Of a stretch of DNA of 64,000 nt, positions 16,450 through 25,212 are shown one piece after another (positions within the stretch are counted from its first letter, which is position 1; each line of letters begins with the position of its first letter). Under the pieces are notes generated by a model that saw nothing but the letters and a program-made list of their open reading frames with translations, did not search any database and had not been told where the DNA came from. Made by a program: the position numbers and the translations under genes. The DNA lies in the NCBI GenBank assembly GCA_016292745.1, contig JAEDFO010000001.1:137774-201773 (forward strand), given 5' to 3'. Source of the DNA: Muribaculaceae bacterium (GTDB lineage Bacteria; Bacteroidota; Bacteroidia; Bacteroidales; Muribaculaceae).

Positions 16450-18585
16450 ATGAAACCCAATTTTAAAGATATAAATATTACTGCTGACGCGTTCAACGTA
16501 AAACACGCAGCAATCGAAGAGGGTGAATTGTGGAAAACTCCAGAACTCATACCTGTTAAGCCAATTTATACTAAAAGCGACCTCGAAGGTCTGGAGCACC
16601 TCAATTATGTAGCTGGTCTGCCTCCGTTCCTCCGTGGCCCTTATAGTGGCATGTATGCCATCCGTCCTTGGACCATTCGTCAGTATGCCGGTTTCTCAAC
16701 TGCAGCAGAATCGAATGCTTTCTATCGCAGAAATCTTGCATCAGGACAGAAAGGTCTGTCAGTGGCATTCGACTTGGCTACACACCGCGGCTATGATGCT
16801 GACCATCCACGCGTGGTTGGCGACGTAGGTAAAGCTGGCGTTTCTATCTGCTCGCTCGAAGACATGAAGGTTCTGTTCGATGGCATTCCGTTGAACAAGA
16901 TGTCGGTGTCGATGACAATGAACGGTGCAGTTCTTCCTGTGCTCGCATTCTACATCAATGCAGGTCTTGAACAAGGCGCAAAGCTCGAGGAAATGGCTGG
17001 TACTATCCAGAACGACATCCTTAAGGAATTCATGGTGCGCAACACATACATTTACCCACCGGAGTTCTCAATGAAGATTATAGCCGACATCTTCGAATAT
17101 ACTTCGCAGAATATGCCTAAGTTTAACTCAATCTCAATTTCAGGCTATCACATGCAGGAAGCCGGTGCAACTGCCGACATCGAATTGGCATACACCCTCT
17201 CCGATGGTCTCGAATATCTGAGAGCTGGTGTAAACGCAGGCATGGATATCGACTCGTTCGCTCCACGTCTGTCGTTCTTCTGGGCTATAGGCATGAACTT
17301 CTTCATGGAAATAGCAAAGATGCGTGCAGCTCGTATGCTTTGGGCCAAGATTGTTAAGCAATTCAATCCTAAGAACCCGAAGTCGCTTGCTCTGCGTACT
17401 CACTGCCAGACATCAGGATGGTCACTTACTGAACAAGACCCATTCAACAACGTTGGTCGTACTTGTATCGAGGCCATGGGCGCCGCTCTGGGCCACACCC
17501 AGTCGCTCCACACCAATGCACTTGACGAAGCTATTGCTCTTCCTACCGACTTCTCGGCACGTATTGCACGTAATACCCAGATTTACATCCAGGAAGAAAC
17601 ATACATCTGCAAGGAAATCGACCCATGGGCCGGTTCTTACTATGTAGAAGCTCTTACCAACGAAATTGCACAACGCGCCTGGGAACACATCCAGGAAATT
17701 GAGAAACTCGGCGGCATGGCAAAAGCTATCGAAACCGGTATTCCGAAGATGCGTATTGAAGAGGCATCGGCCCGTACTCAGGCTCGCATTGACTCTGGCG
17801 CTCAGACTATCGTTGGTATCAACAAATATCGTCTCGACCACGAAGACCCAATCGATATTCTCGAAGTCGACAACACAGAAGTTCGCAAATCGCAGGTTGA
17901 ACGTCTCGAAGACCTCAAGGCTCACCGCGACAACGAACAAGTTAAGAAGGATCTCGAAGCAATCACTGAATGTGTTCGCACAAAGAAGGGCAACCTCCTG
18001 GCTCTCGCAGTAACCGCTGCTGGCCACCGCGCTACTCTTGGCGAAATATCCGATGCTTGCGAGGCCGTTGTTGGTAGATATAAAGCAGTAATCAGAACTA
18101 TTTCAGGCGTGTACTCAGCAGAAACTAAGAACGATGCCGACTTTATCAAGGCTCGTAAAATGACAGAAGAATTCGCAAAACGCGAAGGTCGTCAACCTCG
18201 TATCATGATTGCCAAGATGGGACAGGACGGTCACGACCGCGGTGCCAAGGTTGTAGCTACAGGCTATGCCGACTGTGGTTTCGACGTCGATATGGGTCCT
18301 CTCTTCCAGACTCCGGCAGAGGCTGCCCGTCAGGCCGTAGAAAACGACGTTCACATTCTCGGTGTATCTTCGTTGGCTGCAGGTCATAAGACCCTCATCC
18401 CTCAGGTTATCGACGAGCTAAAGAAACTTGGCCGTGAGGACATTATCGTAACTGCCGGTGGCGTTATCCCAGTTCAGGACTACGACTTCCTCTACAAAGC
18501 TGGCGTAGCTGCCATCTTCGGTCCAGGTACACGTATCCCCTACTCTGCTATCAAGATGATGGAGATTCTCAACAGCGCTGAATAA
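16450..18585 (+). CDS. mutB: Methylmalonyl-CoA mutase large (alpha) catalytic subunit
   Basis: Encodes 711 residues. It binds coenzyme B12 and substrate and carries out the radical carbon-skeleton rearrangement. The N-terminal TIM barrel shows AVSFDL-type substrate residues (LSVAFDLATHRGYD) and NGAVLPVLAFY. The C-terminal B12-binding domain has the cobalt-ligand motif GQDGHDRGA, followed by the nucleotide-tail pocket including GVSSLAAGH and AGGVIP. It ends the mutA-mutB operon at a strong terminator. No epimerase or decarboxylase gene lies in the window, and no cobalamin riboswitch was recognised upstream. Confidence 0.98.
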   Translation: MKPNFKDINITADAFNVKHAAIEEGELWKTPELIPVKPIYTKSDLEGLEHLNYVAGLPPFLRGPYSGMYAIRPWTIRQYAGFSTAAESNAFYRRNLASGQKGLSVAFDLATHRGYDADHPRVVGDVGKAGVSICSLEDMKVLFDGIPLNKMSVSMTMNGAVLPVLAFYINAGLEQGAKLEEMAGTIQNDILKEFMVRNTYIYPPEFSMKIIADIFEYTSQNMPKFNSISISGYHMQEAGATADIELAYTLSDGLEYLRAGVNAGMDIDSFAPRLSFFWAIGMNFFMEIAKMRAARMLWAKIVKQFNPKNPKSLALRTHCQTSGWSLTEQDPFNNVGRTCIEAMGAALGHTQSLHTNALDEAIALPTDFSARIARNTQIYIQEETYICKEIDPWAGSYYVEALTNEIAQRAWEHIQEIEKLGGMAKAIETGIPKMRIEEASARTQARIDSGAQTIVGINKYRLDHEDPIDILEVDNTEVRKSQVERLEDLKAHRDNEQVKKDLEAITECVRTKKGNLLALAVTAAGHRATLGEISDACEAVVGRYKAVIRTISGVYSAETKNDADFIKARKMTEEFAKREGRQPRIMIAKMGQDGHDRGAKVVATGYADCGFDVDMGPLFQTPAEAARQAVENDVHILGVSSLAAGHKTLIPQVIDELKKLGREDIIVTAGGVIPVQDYDFLYKAGVAAIFGPGTRIPYSAIKMMEILNSAE

Positions 18586-18610
18586 CATATTTGTTCAGCA
18601 CTTATATATA

Positions 18611-18634
18611 GCGAGCGGTATTATAGCCGCTCGC
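18611..18634 (+). terminator. Terminator after mutB
   Basis: GCGAGCGG (18611-18618) pairs perfectly with CCGCTCGC (18627-18634), with an 8-base loop and then a T-run of seven. Confidence 0.9.
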
Positions 18635-18657
18635 TTTTTTTATATCAAATAATTCAG

Positions 18658-18665
18658 TAATTTTG
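18658..18665 (+). promoter_or_regulatory. -7 box TAATTTTG for dnaG
   Basis: TAATTTTG contains the TTG at 18663 that an automatic caller may take as the start codon. Because it is part of the promoter, translation must start at the ATG at 18687. Confidence 0.6.
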
Positions 18666-18686
18666 TCAGAACTAAAATCGTTGCCA

Positions 18687-20858
18687 ATGATTGACAAAGC
18701 CACAGTTGACCAGATTCTTGACGCCGCCGATATCGTCGACGTGGTATCCGACTTTGTCAACCTTAAACGACGCGGGGCTAACTATGTTGGCCTATGCCCA
18801 TTCCATAACGACAAGACTCCATCGTTCTACGTTTCAAAATCCAAAGGTATTTGTAAATGCTTCAGTTGCGGCAAAGGCGGCAGCGCTGTAAACTTTATAA
18901 TGGAGCACGAACAAATGTCGTACTACGAAGCACTTAAATATCTTGCCAACAAATACCATATCGAAGTTAAGGAACGTGAGCTAACCGACGAAGAACGTGA
19001 AGCACAAACTGAACGCGAGTCGATGCTTAATGCAAATGATTTTGCATTGAAGCATTTCTCAAAAAATCTTCTTGAAACTACTGAAGGCCAAGAGATTGGT
19101 CTCTCATATTTCCGCGAACGTGGTGTGTCGGACAAATCAATAAAGGACTATTACTTAGGCTATTCGCTCGAAAGCAAGGACGCACTTTATAGGGCAGCCA
19201 CCGAGGCTGGTATAAGCGACAAGATGCTGTTTGAAACCGGGTTGTGTTCGAAAAGCAACTATGGAGCTGGCGGATACGACAGGTTCAAGGGGAGAGTAAT
19301 GTTTCCCGTACACAACATTGCCGGCAAGGTAATAGCATTCGGAGGTCGTACACTTAAGCACGATCCTGCAAAATACGTAAACTCGCCCGAATCGCTGATT
19401 TATAAAAAAAGCAATGAGCTATATGGCCTTTTTCAAGCTAAGCAAGCAATTGTAAAAGCCAAGAAGTGCTTCCTCGTAGAAGGATACATGGATGTAATTT
19501 CCATGCATCAATCGGGAATCGAAAATGTTGTTGCATCGTCAGGAACATCACTAACTGATGGACAAATTCGATTGCTGCACCGATTCACCGGCGACGTGAC
19601 AATTCTATACGACGGCGATGCTGCCGGCATCAAGGCAGCACTTCGAGGAATAGATATGCTACTTGCCGAAGGCATCAATATAAAAGTGCTTTTGCTTCCG
19701 CCTGGAGAAGACCCTGACAGTTTTGCAAAAAGCCACACGTCATCGGAAGTGCTGAAATACATCAGCGACAACGAAGAGGATTTCATAAAATTCAAAACCC
19801 GAATACTGCTTGAAGGAGCGGCCAACGACCCCATTAAAAAATCGGAGGTAATCAGCGACATCGTTAAGTCGATTGCTGTTATTCCCTCGCAAATTACTCA
19901 AGCAATCTATGTAAAGCAGTGCAGCCAAATGCTCGATATCGACGAACGCATCATTGCCAAAGAGATTGCAAAAGCAATGAACGAAAACGCTAAGCGAGCA
20001 TTACAGCAAAAAGAGCAGCAACAACGCCAAGCAGAGAAAGAAAGATACAGCGACAATCCGCCCATTACTGTTAATGAAAACTCTACCCCATCCTCCGAAC
20101 AGATTGTTCAAGAGAATCTAAAAAAATCGGGGCTTCAGAAATACGAAAGCGAAGTCATAAGGCTTATCGTTCGCTACGGAATGCTGTCGTTTTGCAGTGC
20201 AGTTAACGACACAAACATTTCAAGCGACATAACTGTAGTTGAATACATCAACTCAGAGATTAATCGCGATGTCATTGAATTTACCAACTCCAACTATCTT
20301 CACTTATACAAGATAGCGGTAGAAAATGTAGTGAACTTCAAGAATTCAATTCTCGAAAAAGAGAATGAATTTGAGGCCGAGCGTCAAAGGCTTCATGAAG
20401 ATGGGATTGATGAAATACGCAAGTCGGCTGTAAATATCGATGACATCCGCACTCAAGAGCAGATGCTCGATGCCAAAGTGAACGAAATCATTGAAGGAAA
20501 ACGATTGGAGTACCGAATGGGTTATCTTTCTAGCATACTTTGTTCACACGAAGATAATTCTGTGCGAGCCATTGCCAACGATATGATTAGCGAACGTTAC
20601 CAAATAAGCAAGATTTACAAGAAAAACGGTGAAGTCGTTCCTGAGTATGCCCGAATTAAGGAACTAATTCCGTTGGCAATAAACAATTGGAAAAACGGTA
20701 TTATCACCGAAGAAATCCATAAAATAAACGAACATCTAAAGACTGTTACCGACATCGACGAGATGAAACAGCTTTTAGAGCAGTTGCAAACACTGAACAC
20801 CTACAAACTTCAATTTGCCACAGTGTTGGGCGACCGTGTAATACTACCTAAAAACTAA
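18687..20858 (+). CDS. dnaG: DNA primase
   Basis: Encodes 723 residues from ATG 18687 (MIDKATVDQILDAADIV, the family's usual N-terminus). Primase makes RNA primers for the replication fork. The CHC2 zinc ribbon is seen as CPFH followed by CKCFSCG (about residues 39-63). The TOPRIM domain follows, with LVEGYMDVISM and ILYDGDAAGIKA carrying the metal-binding Glu and Asp residues. The C-terminal part, from about residue 430 on, is charged and helical and represents the DnaB-binding region, diverged as usual. The TTG at 18663 is rejected as start because it falls in the -7 box. Confidence 0.97.
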   Translation: MIDKATVDQILDAADIVDVVSDFVNLKRRGANYVGLCPFHNDKTPSFYVSKSKGICKCFSCGKGGSAVNFIMEHEQMSYYEALKYLANKYHIEVKERELTDEEREAQTERESMLNANDFALKHFSKNLLETTEGQEIGLSYFRERGVSDKSIKDYYLGYSLESKDALYRAATEAGISDKMLFETGLCSKSNYGAGGYDRFKGRVMFPVHNIAGKVIAFGGRTLKHDPAKYVNSPESLIYKKSNELYGLFQAKQAIVKAKKCFLVEGYMDVISMHQSGIENVVASSGTSLTDGQIRLLHRFTGDVTILYDGDAAGIKAALRGIDMLLAEGINIKVLLLPPGEDPDSFAKSHTSSEVLKYISDNEEDFIKFKTRILLEGAANDPIKKSEVISDIVKSIAVIPSQITQAIYVKQCSQMLDIDERIIAKEIAKAMNENAKRALQQKEQQQRQAEKERYSDNPPITVNENSTPSSEQIVQENLKKSGLQKYESEVIRLIVRYGMLSFCSAVNDTNISSDITVVEYINSEINRDVIEFTNSNYLHLYKIAVENVVNFKNSILEKENEFEAERQRLHEDGIDEIRKSAVNIDDIRTQEQMLDAKVNEIIEGKRLEYRMGYLSSILCSHEDNSVRAIANDMISERYQISKIYKKNGEVVPEYARIKELIPLAINNWKNGIITEEIHKINEHLKTVTDIDEMKQLLEQLQTLNTYKLQFATVLGDRVILPKN

Positions 20859-20894
20859 TATTCCTTAACCGGATATTTATTGCAGATTATTTAC

Positions 20895-20902
20895 TATTTT
20901 TG
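20895..20902 (+). promoter_or_regulatory. -7 box TATTTTTG for the LysM protein gene
   Basis: TATTTTTG 60 bases upstream of the ATG at 20963. No -33 at standard spacing. Confidence 0.45.
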
Positions 20903-20962
20903 TAAAGTCGACCAAAATGGTATCGGCGGCACAATCGAATTCAACTAAACAGACATATTGCA

Positions 20963-22918
20963 ATGAAGTTTAAGTTACTGTTTGTTCTTTTCTTATTATC
21001 AAGTTACTGCTTTGCCGACACGCTGTCTGATCTGCCTATCCAGACAATTGCCGGTAATCAATATTATGTTTATGTAGTAGGCAAAAAAGAAACCATTTAC
21101 GGAATCTGCAAGAAACTGAACATCTCAAAAGATGAAATCACCAAAGTAAATCCGAAAGTTGCCGACGGCATAAAACAAGGTGAAAAGATATACATTCCTG
21201 TAGTTAAAAACGATAATGTGGCAGCAGAAGCCGCAGCTACAGAGATTCCTGAAGAATTTCACCATATAGTAAAAAAAGGAGAAACACTCTACGGCTTGTC
21301 GAGAATGTACAATATAAGCCAGGAAGAAATTATCCGTCGTAATCCTTCAACCGAACAAGGGCTTAAAGCTGGCCAATCGATTGTGATTCCGCAAAACAGA
21401 GAAGAGAGCATAACCGACGTTAACACAGCAAACAACTCGTCGCTGCTATTTCACACAATTAAATCAGGCGATACCCTCTTTAATGTGGCCAAGCGATACA
21501 ACACAACTATCGAAAACATCCTCATGCTCAATCCAGGAGTATCGCCCACCAACTTTAAAATTGGCGATGTAGTCAGAATCAAACCCGACACTAAAGTTGA
21601 TGATACCGACAAAACCGATGAGCACCCTCAATTCATATCACATACCGTAAAGAAAGGCGAGGATATATACGACATTGCCAACCAATACAATGTTTCGGCC
21701 GACGAAATAATGAACGCCAATCCGAATGTTGGCAAAATCAAGAAGAATACCATCTTAACTGTGCCAATTATTCCTCAGCAACCCGAAATACCAACCGATG
21801 CTGAGCCTGTTTTGAGCGAAATAACTGAAATCTACGATTCTATACAGGCAAATTCGCTCTCCGACACCATAAACATTGCACTGATGCTTCCGTTCAAGCT
21901 CGACGAAAGCACACCGAGCAAACAGGCTACTCTATATACTGAATACTACAAAGGATTCCTAATTGCAGTTGACTCTGTTATGAAAGAATCCGACAAACAT
22001 ATCAACATCTATGCCTACGATACCGGCAACTCACTTGAAAATGTGAAGAAAATTCTTGCTGACACTGTCATGAACAGCATGGACATAATTTTCGGGCCCG
22101 ACGACATTAACCAGATGGAAACAATCTGTTCGTTCGCAAGGACAAAGGACATAGCAGTGGTTAACTCATTCATTGTGAAAAATGGGTTCTACGATAGTTA
22201 CGAGAACTTCTACCAGATTAACATTCCTCACTCGTATATGTACGACAATGTATACGAAGAGTTTACTCGATTGTTCAACGATCGACGCACCATATTCATT
22301 TCACTTAAAGGAACTGAGGAAAAGGACATAATCATGGGGCTGAAACGACAACTCAACGAAAAAGGTATCGTTTACTCCGAATATACAATTGACGAGAACC
22401 TGCAACCTGAGCTGCTCGATTCAATAACATCTACTGCCGAAAAATATGTGATTGTCCCAACAAGCAGTTCACGCACAATGCTCACACGCATCACTGTTGC
22501 TTATAAACGCATAAAGGAGAACCGACAGGACCTCGACATGTCGATATTTGGATATCCAGAATGGGTGACTTATTTAAAGGATTATCGCGATTTCTTCAAG
22601 AGCTCCGACACATACGTCTACAGCCGCTTCTTTGTTGATACCGAAGCCGACAATTATCTCGACTTCCTTCACAAATATGTTGGTTGGTACGGTGAAGATA
22701 TGACAAATGCCGTACCAAAGTTTGGTGTGCTTGGATTCGATATGGGTTATTGCTTCCTCAAACAAATGACAACTACCGGCATCAAGCAACCCTTCAAGTA
22801 CAAAGGAATTCAGACAGAAATCAACTTTGTAAGAGTTAGCAATTGGGGCGGATTCATAAATAATGCAGTGTCGATGATTCATTTCACTCCGGCCTACATA
22901 ACACTGATTGAGAAATGA
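20963..22918 (+). CDS. Four-LysM protein with a periplasmic-binding (type 1)-like C-terminal domain
   Basis: Encodes 651 residues. A signal peptide ends near CFA at residue 19. Four LysM peptidoglycan-binding repeats follow (about residues 33-76, 96-138, 155-200, 223-265), each with a GETLYGLS- or GDTLFNVA-like core. From about residue 300 it resembles the ABC substrate-binding/LpoA type 1 fold (NIALMLPFKLDES, then YYKGFLIAVDSV and IIFGPDDINQ). The likely role is a wall-anchored periplasmic sensor or a regulator of peptidoglycan or outer-membrane processes; this is inference. The stop overlaps the start of the next barrel gene by ATGA, so the two proteins are probably made together. Confidence 0.8.
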   Translation: MKFKLLFVLFLLSSYCFADTLSDLPIQTIAGNQYYVYVVGKKETIYGICKKLNISKDEITKVNPKVADGIKQGEKIYIPVVKNDNVAAEAAATEIPEEFHHIVKKGETLYGLSRMYNISQEEIIRRNPSTEQGLKAGQSIVIPQNREESITDVNTANNSSLLFHTIKSGDTLFNVAKRYNTTIENILMLNPGVSPTNFKIGDVVRIKPDTKVDDTDKTDEHPQFISHTVKKGEDIYDIANQYNVSADEIMNANPNVGKIKKNTILTVPIIPQQPEIPTDAEPVLSEITEIYDSIQANSLSDTINIALMLPFKLDESTPSKQATLYTEYYKGFLIAVDSVMKESDKHINIYAYDTGNSLENVKKILADTVMNSMDIIFGPDDINQMETICSFARTKDIAVVNSFIVKNGFYDSYENFYQINIPHSYMYDNVYEEFTRLFNDRRTIFISLKGTEEKDIIMGLKRQLNEKGIVYSEYTIDENLQPELLDSITSTAEKYVIVPTSSSRTMLTRITVAYKRIKENRQDLDMSIFGYPEWVTYLKDYRDFFKSSDTYVYSRFFVDTEADNYLDFLHKYVGWYGEDMTNAVPKFGVLGFDMGYCFLKQMTTTGIKQPFKYKGIQTEINFVRVSNWGGFINNAVSMIHFTPAYITLIEK

Positions 22919-23595
22919 GACTGATTTCGCTTATAGCTATCCTTTGCATTGGAACTTTCGCTTCACTTAACGCTCAGCGTACTGTAGAGCCACATTTTTA
23001 TGTTGGCGGTAAAGGCGGCGTAAGTTTGGCTCGAACCAATTTTTCGCCATCGGTACCACAATCGTTTGCAATCGGCAAAACTGCAGGTGTAACATTCAGG
23101 TATTGTGAAGAAAATCATTTCGGTGTTATATGTGAACTTAATTTCATTGAACGCGGATGGAAAGAGACTTTTGAGGATACTCCTCACCAATATAGCCGGA
23201 AACTCACCTATATTCAGTTGCCAATGCTCACACACATCTTCTTTGGAAGCAAAAAGGCTAAAGGGTTCTTCAATTTAGGGCCGGAAATATGTGTGTTGAT
23301 TGGCGACAGCCACACCACGAATTTCGATGTTAACAACGTTGAAGGTGATAATACATTCCCATCGACACATCGCTCTGAACAGTATATCATCCCCGATACT
23401 AAAAAATTCGATTACGGAATAAGTGCCGGTCTCGGATTTGAACTGGTAATGAAAAGCCGTCATTCCATACTCATGGAAGGTCGTTTCTATTACGGATTAG
23501 GCAATGTTTTTCCCGACCATAAGACCGACTATTTCTCGGCCTCGTCGTCAATGACAATTTCAGTTAGCCTCGGATATATGTTCCGGCTTAAATAA
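22915..23595 (+). CDS. Outer-membrane beta-barrel protein, PorT-like
   Basis: Encodes 226 residues. A signal peptide ends at LNAQ (about residue 21). The mature part has alternating hydrophobic strands and glycine-rich turns (FYVGGKGGVSLARTNFSP, YIQLPMLTHIFFG, NLGPEICVLIG) and ends in aromatic-terminated strands (SLGYMFRLK). It matches the outer-membrane beta-barrel/PorT-like families. PorT is part of the type IX secretion apparatus, but the similarity seen by eye does not prove that role. Its ATG overlaps the preceding stop (22915-22918), and its end is two bases from the convergent holA stop. Confidence 0.75.
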   Translation: MRLISLIAILCIGTFASLNAQRTVEPHFYVGGKGGVSLARTNFSPSVPQSFAIGKTAGVTFRYCEENHFGVICELNFIERGWKETFEDTPHQYSRKLTYIQLPMLTHIFFGSKKAKGFFNLGPEICVLIGDSHTTNFDVNNVEGDNTFPSTHRSEQYIIPDTKKFDYGISAGLGFELVMKSRHSILMEGRFYYGLGNVFPDHKTDYFSASSSMTISVSLGYMFRLK

Positions 23596-23597
23596 AT

Positions 23598-24629
23598 CTA
23601 TCGAGTATACATTATTTTAAGAACCAATTCCTTGAGAAGTTGGTATTCATTGCGTCGTGAACCTATCCCCTTGCTTTTTCGGTCGAAATCACGAAGATAA
23701 CCTATAGCCATAAAGCAGGCGGCCGGAGTATAATAACGCGAGGCCTGAATAAACTTTTTCAATCTGAACGGAGAGGTAGTGTTTATTGCCTGCATTAATT
23801 TTTCTTCCGAGCGGTCCTTACTTGTAAGAACAAGAAGCAACGAGGAGAAAAAACTGAAAAGAATTGCAGTGGTCAGTATAGTTGGATTGTTTTTCGGGTT
23901 TTTCTCAAAGAAATTGATTATCGACAAGGCTTTCTTCACATCTCTCACCTCGAAGGCACTCTGAAGCTCGTAGTTATTGAAATCCTTGCTTATACCGATG
24001 TTGCGTTCAATCACCTCGGGAGTTATTTCAGAATTTTTAGGCAGAATTATCGATAATTTGTCAAGCTCACTGTAAATACGGGCCACATCAGTTCCAATAA
24101 AGTCTCCAAGCATCGAAACACTCTTGTCGGCTATCTTCAACCCCAAACCGTTAACATATTCTTGAATCACTTTTGCCACATCACGGTCGCTAAGCGGCTT
24201 CGATTCGAAATAAATGACATCAGACGAAGCTTTGGCAACCTTAGCCAGCTCTGCGCCTTTGATTTTCTCAGATTTATAACAAACAACCAGAATAGTACTT
24301 TTCAGTGGATGGGTAATATAATGCTGGAGTAATTCAAAATCTTTCTCCTTGATGAGCTGAGCCTCCTTTACCACAACAACCTGACGTTGTGCCATTACCG
24401 GGAATCGCTTACATGCATTAATCACCATACGCATATCTGCGTCAAGGCCATAGAATACCGAAAGATTGAAACCCTGCTCATCTTTTGTCAATGCAAGGTC
24501 GACAATCATGTCGGAAAGCGTATCGATATAGTACGACTCCATTCCATAAAACAAATATATGGGGGCAAACGTACCACCTTTAATTTCTGAGGCCAATGCC
24601 GAATATGTATATTGTAATTTCTTTGCCAT
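23598..24629 (-). CDS. holA: DNA polymerase III delta subunit
   Basis: Encodes 343 residues from the ATG at 24629 (MAKKLQYTYSALA). A further in-frame start at 24644 adds five residues and is less likely. Delta opens the beta clamp within the clamp loader. Recognised from the N-terminal IYLFYGMESYYIDTL (an AAA+-like fold with a degenerate P-loop, normal for delta), KRFPVMAQRQVVVVKEA, and a C-terminal helical collar. Length is typical. It is divergent from an HsdR_N protein, with crossing promoters in a 69-base gap. Confidence 0.93.
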   Translation of the reverse strand: MAKKLQYTYSALASEIKGGTFAPIYLFYGMESYYIDTLSDMIVDLALTKDEQGFNLSVFYGLDADMRMVINACKRFPVMAQRQVVVVKEAQLIKEKDFELLQHYITHPLKSTILVVCYKSEKIKGAELAKVAKASSDVIYFESKPLSDRDVAKVIQEYVNGLGLKIADKSVSMLGDFIGTDVARIYSELDKLSIILPKNSEITPEVIERNIGISKDFNNYELQSAFEVRDVKKALSIINFFEKNPKNNPTILTTAILFSFFSSLLLVLTSKDRSEEKLMQAINTTSPFRLKKFIQASRYYTPAACFMAIGYLRDFDRKSKGIGSRRNEYQLLKELVLKIMYTR

Positions 24630-24652
24630 GTTGATGCAAATCATTATATTTG
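24622..24652 (+). promoter_or_regulatory. Promoter of the HsdR_N gene (TTTG-N19-TATATTTG) overlapping the holA start
   Basis: TTTG (24622-24625) and TATATTTG (24645-24652), spacer 19. The -33 element lies within the first codons of holA on the opposite strand. Confidence 0.65.
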
Positions 24653-24686
24653 TTATGTATCTTCATTAGAGATACAAATGGTAATA

Positions 24687-24694
24687 CAAATATA
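24687..24694 (-). promoter_or_regulatory. -7 box TATATTTG for holA, downstream of the opposing promoter
   Basis: Minus-strand TATATTTG. A near -33 (TTTA) lies 17 bases upstream, inside the start of the HsdR_N gene. Transcription would begin near 24680 and cross the opposing start near 24659. Confidence 0.5.
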
Positions 24695-24698
24695 ATAA

Positions 24699-25151
24699 AT
24701 GTTGGTCGAACTAAACTTACCACAACACGATTTTAAGATAAAAAAGGAAGCTGGACGACTGTATATCTTCGACCAGTTGCGCAATAAATATGTCGCGCTT
24801 ACACCCGAGGAATGGGTACGACAGAATTTCGTATCATATCTAATAATTCATAAGGGTTATCCCAGAGGGCTTATGGGGAATGAAGTGCCATTGATTCAGA
24901 ATGGTATTAAGCGCCGTTGCGATACACTGATTGCCGACAATAGCGGCAAGCCAATTGCAATAGTGGAATATAAAGCCCCAAGCATCGAAATCGGCCAAAA
25001 CACTTTTAACCAGATAGTCCGTTACAATTCCGTTTTCCGTGTAAAGTACCTACTGGTGTCAAACGGCATCAATCACTACTGTTGCCGTATCGACTACGAA
25101 AACAATAGTTATTCATTCTTGGATGACATTCCTGAATACATAAATTTATAG
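24699..25151 (+). CDS. Stand-alone type I restriction HsdR N-terminal (PD-(D/E)XK) domain protein
   Basis: Encodes 150 residues, consisting only of the nuclease-like domain found at the N-terminus of HsdR subunits. The D-ExK active-site arrangement is intact: Asp75 in RRCDTLIAD, Glu90 and Lys92 in IVEYKAP, and a QxxxY-like pair (Gln105, Tyr109) following. There is no helicase, no HsdM/HsdS and no other restriction gene nearby. Bacteroidales conserve such a protein next to holA, so a housekeeping role in DNA repair or replication is more likely than restriction. The actual function is unknown. Confidence 0.8.
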   Translation: MLVELNLPQHDFKIKKEAGRLYIFDQLRNKYVALTPEEWVRQNFVSYLIIHKGYPRGLMGNEVPLIQNGIKRRCDTLIADNSGKPIAIVEYKAPSIEIGQNTFNQIVRYNSVFRVKYLLVSNGINHYCCRIDYENNSYSFLDDIPEYINL

Positions 25152-25184
25152 TTTTTATAAGTCATATATTAGCTCAATAATAAC

Positions 25185-25192
25185 TACCTTTG
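25185..25192 (+). promoter_or_regulatory. -7 box TACCTTTG for the UvrD-like helicase gene
   Basis: TACCTTTG ends 21 bases before the TTG start at 25213. No ATG lies between this box and the helicase motifs in the right frame, which supports TTG initiation. Confidence 0.5.
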
Positions 25193-25212
25193 TGGAAATT
25201 TAGGTTAAGGAA

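Noticed and set aside
18663..18686. TTG start of dnaG adding eight residues
   Set aside because: The TTG is the last part of the -7 box TAATTTTG, and the family N-terminus MIDKATVD begins at the ATG at 18687.
24699..25151. Restriction-modification system
   Set aside because: Only an HsdR N-terminal domain is present; no methylase, specificity subunit or helicase is nearby.
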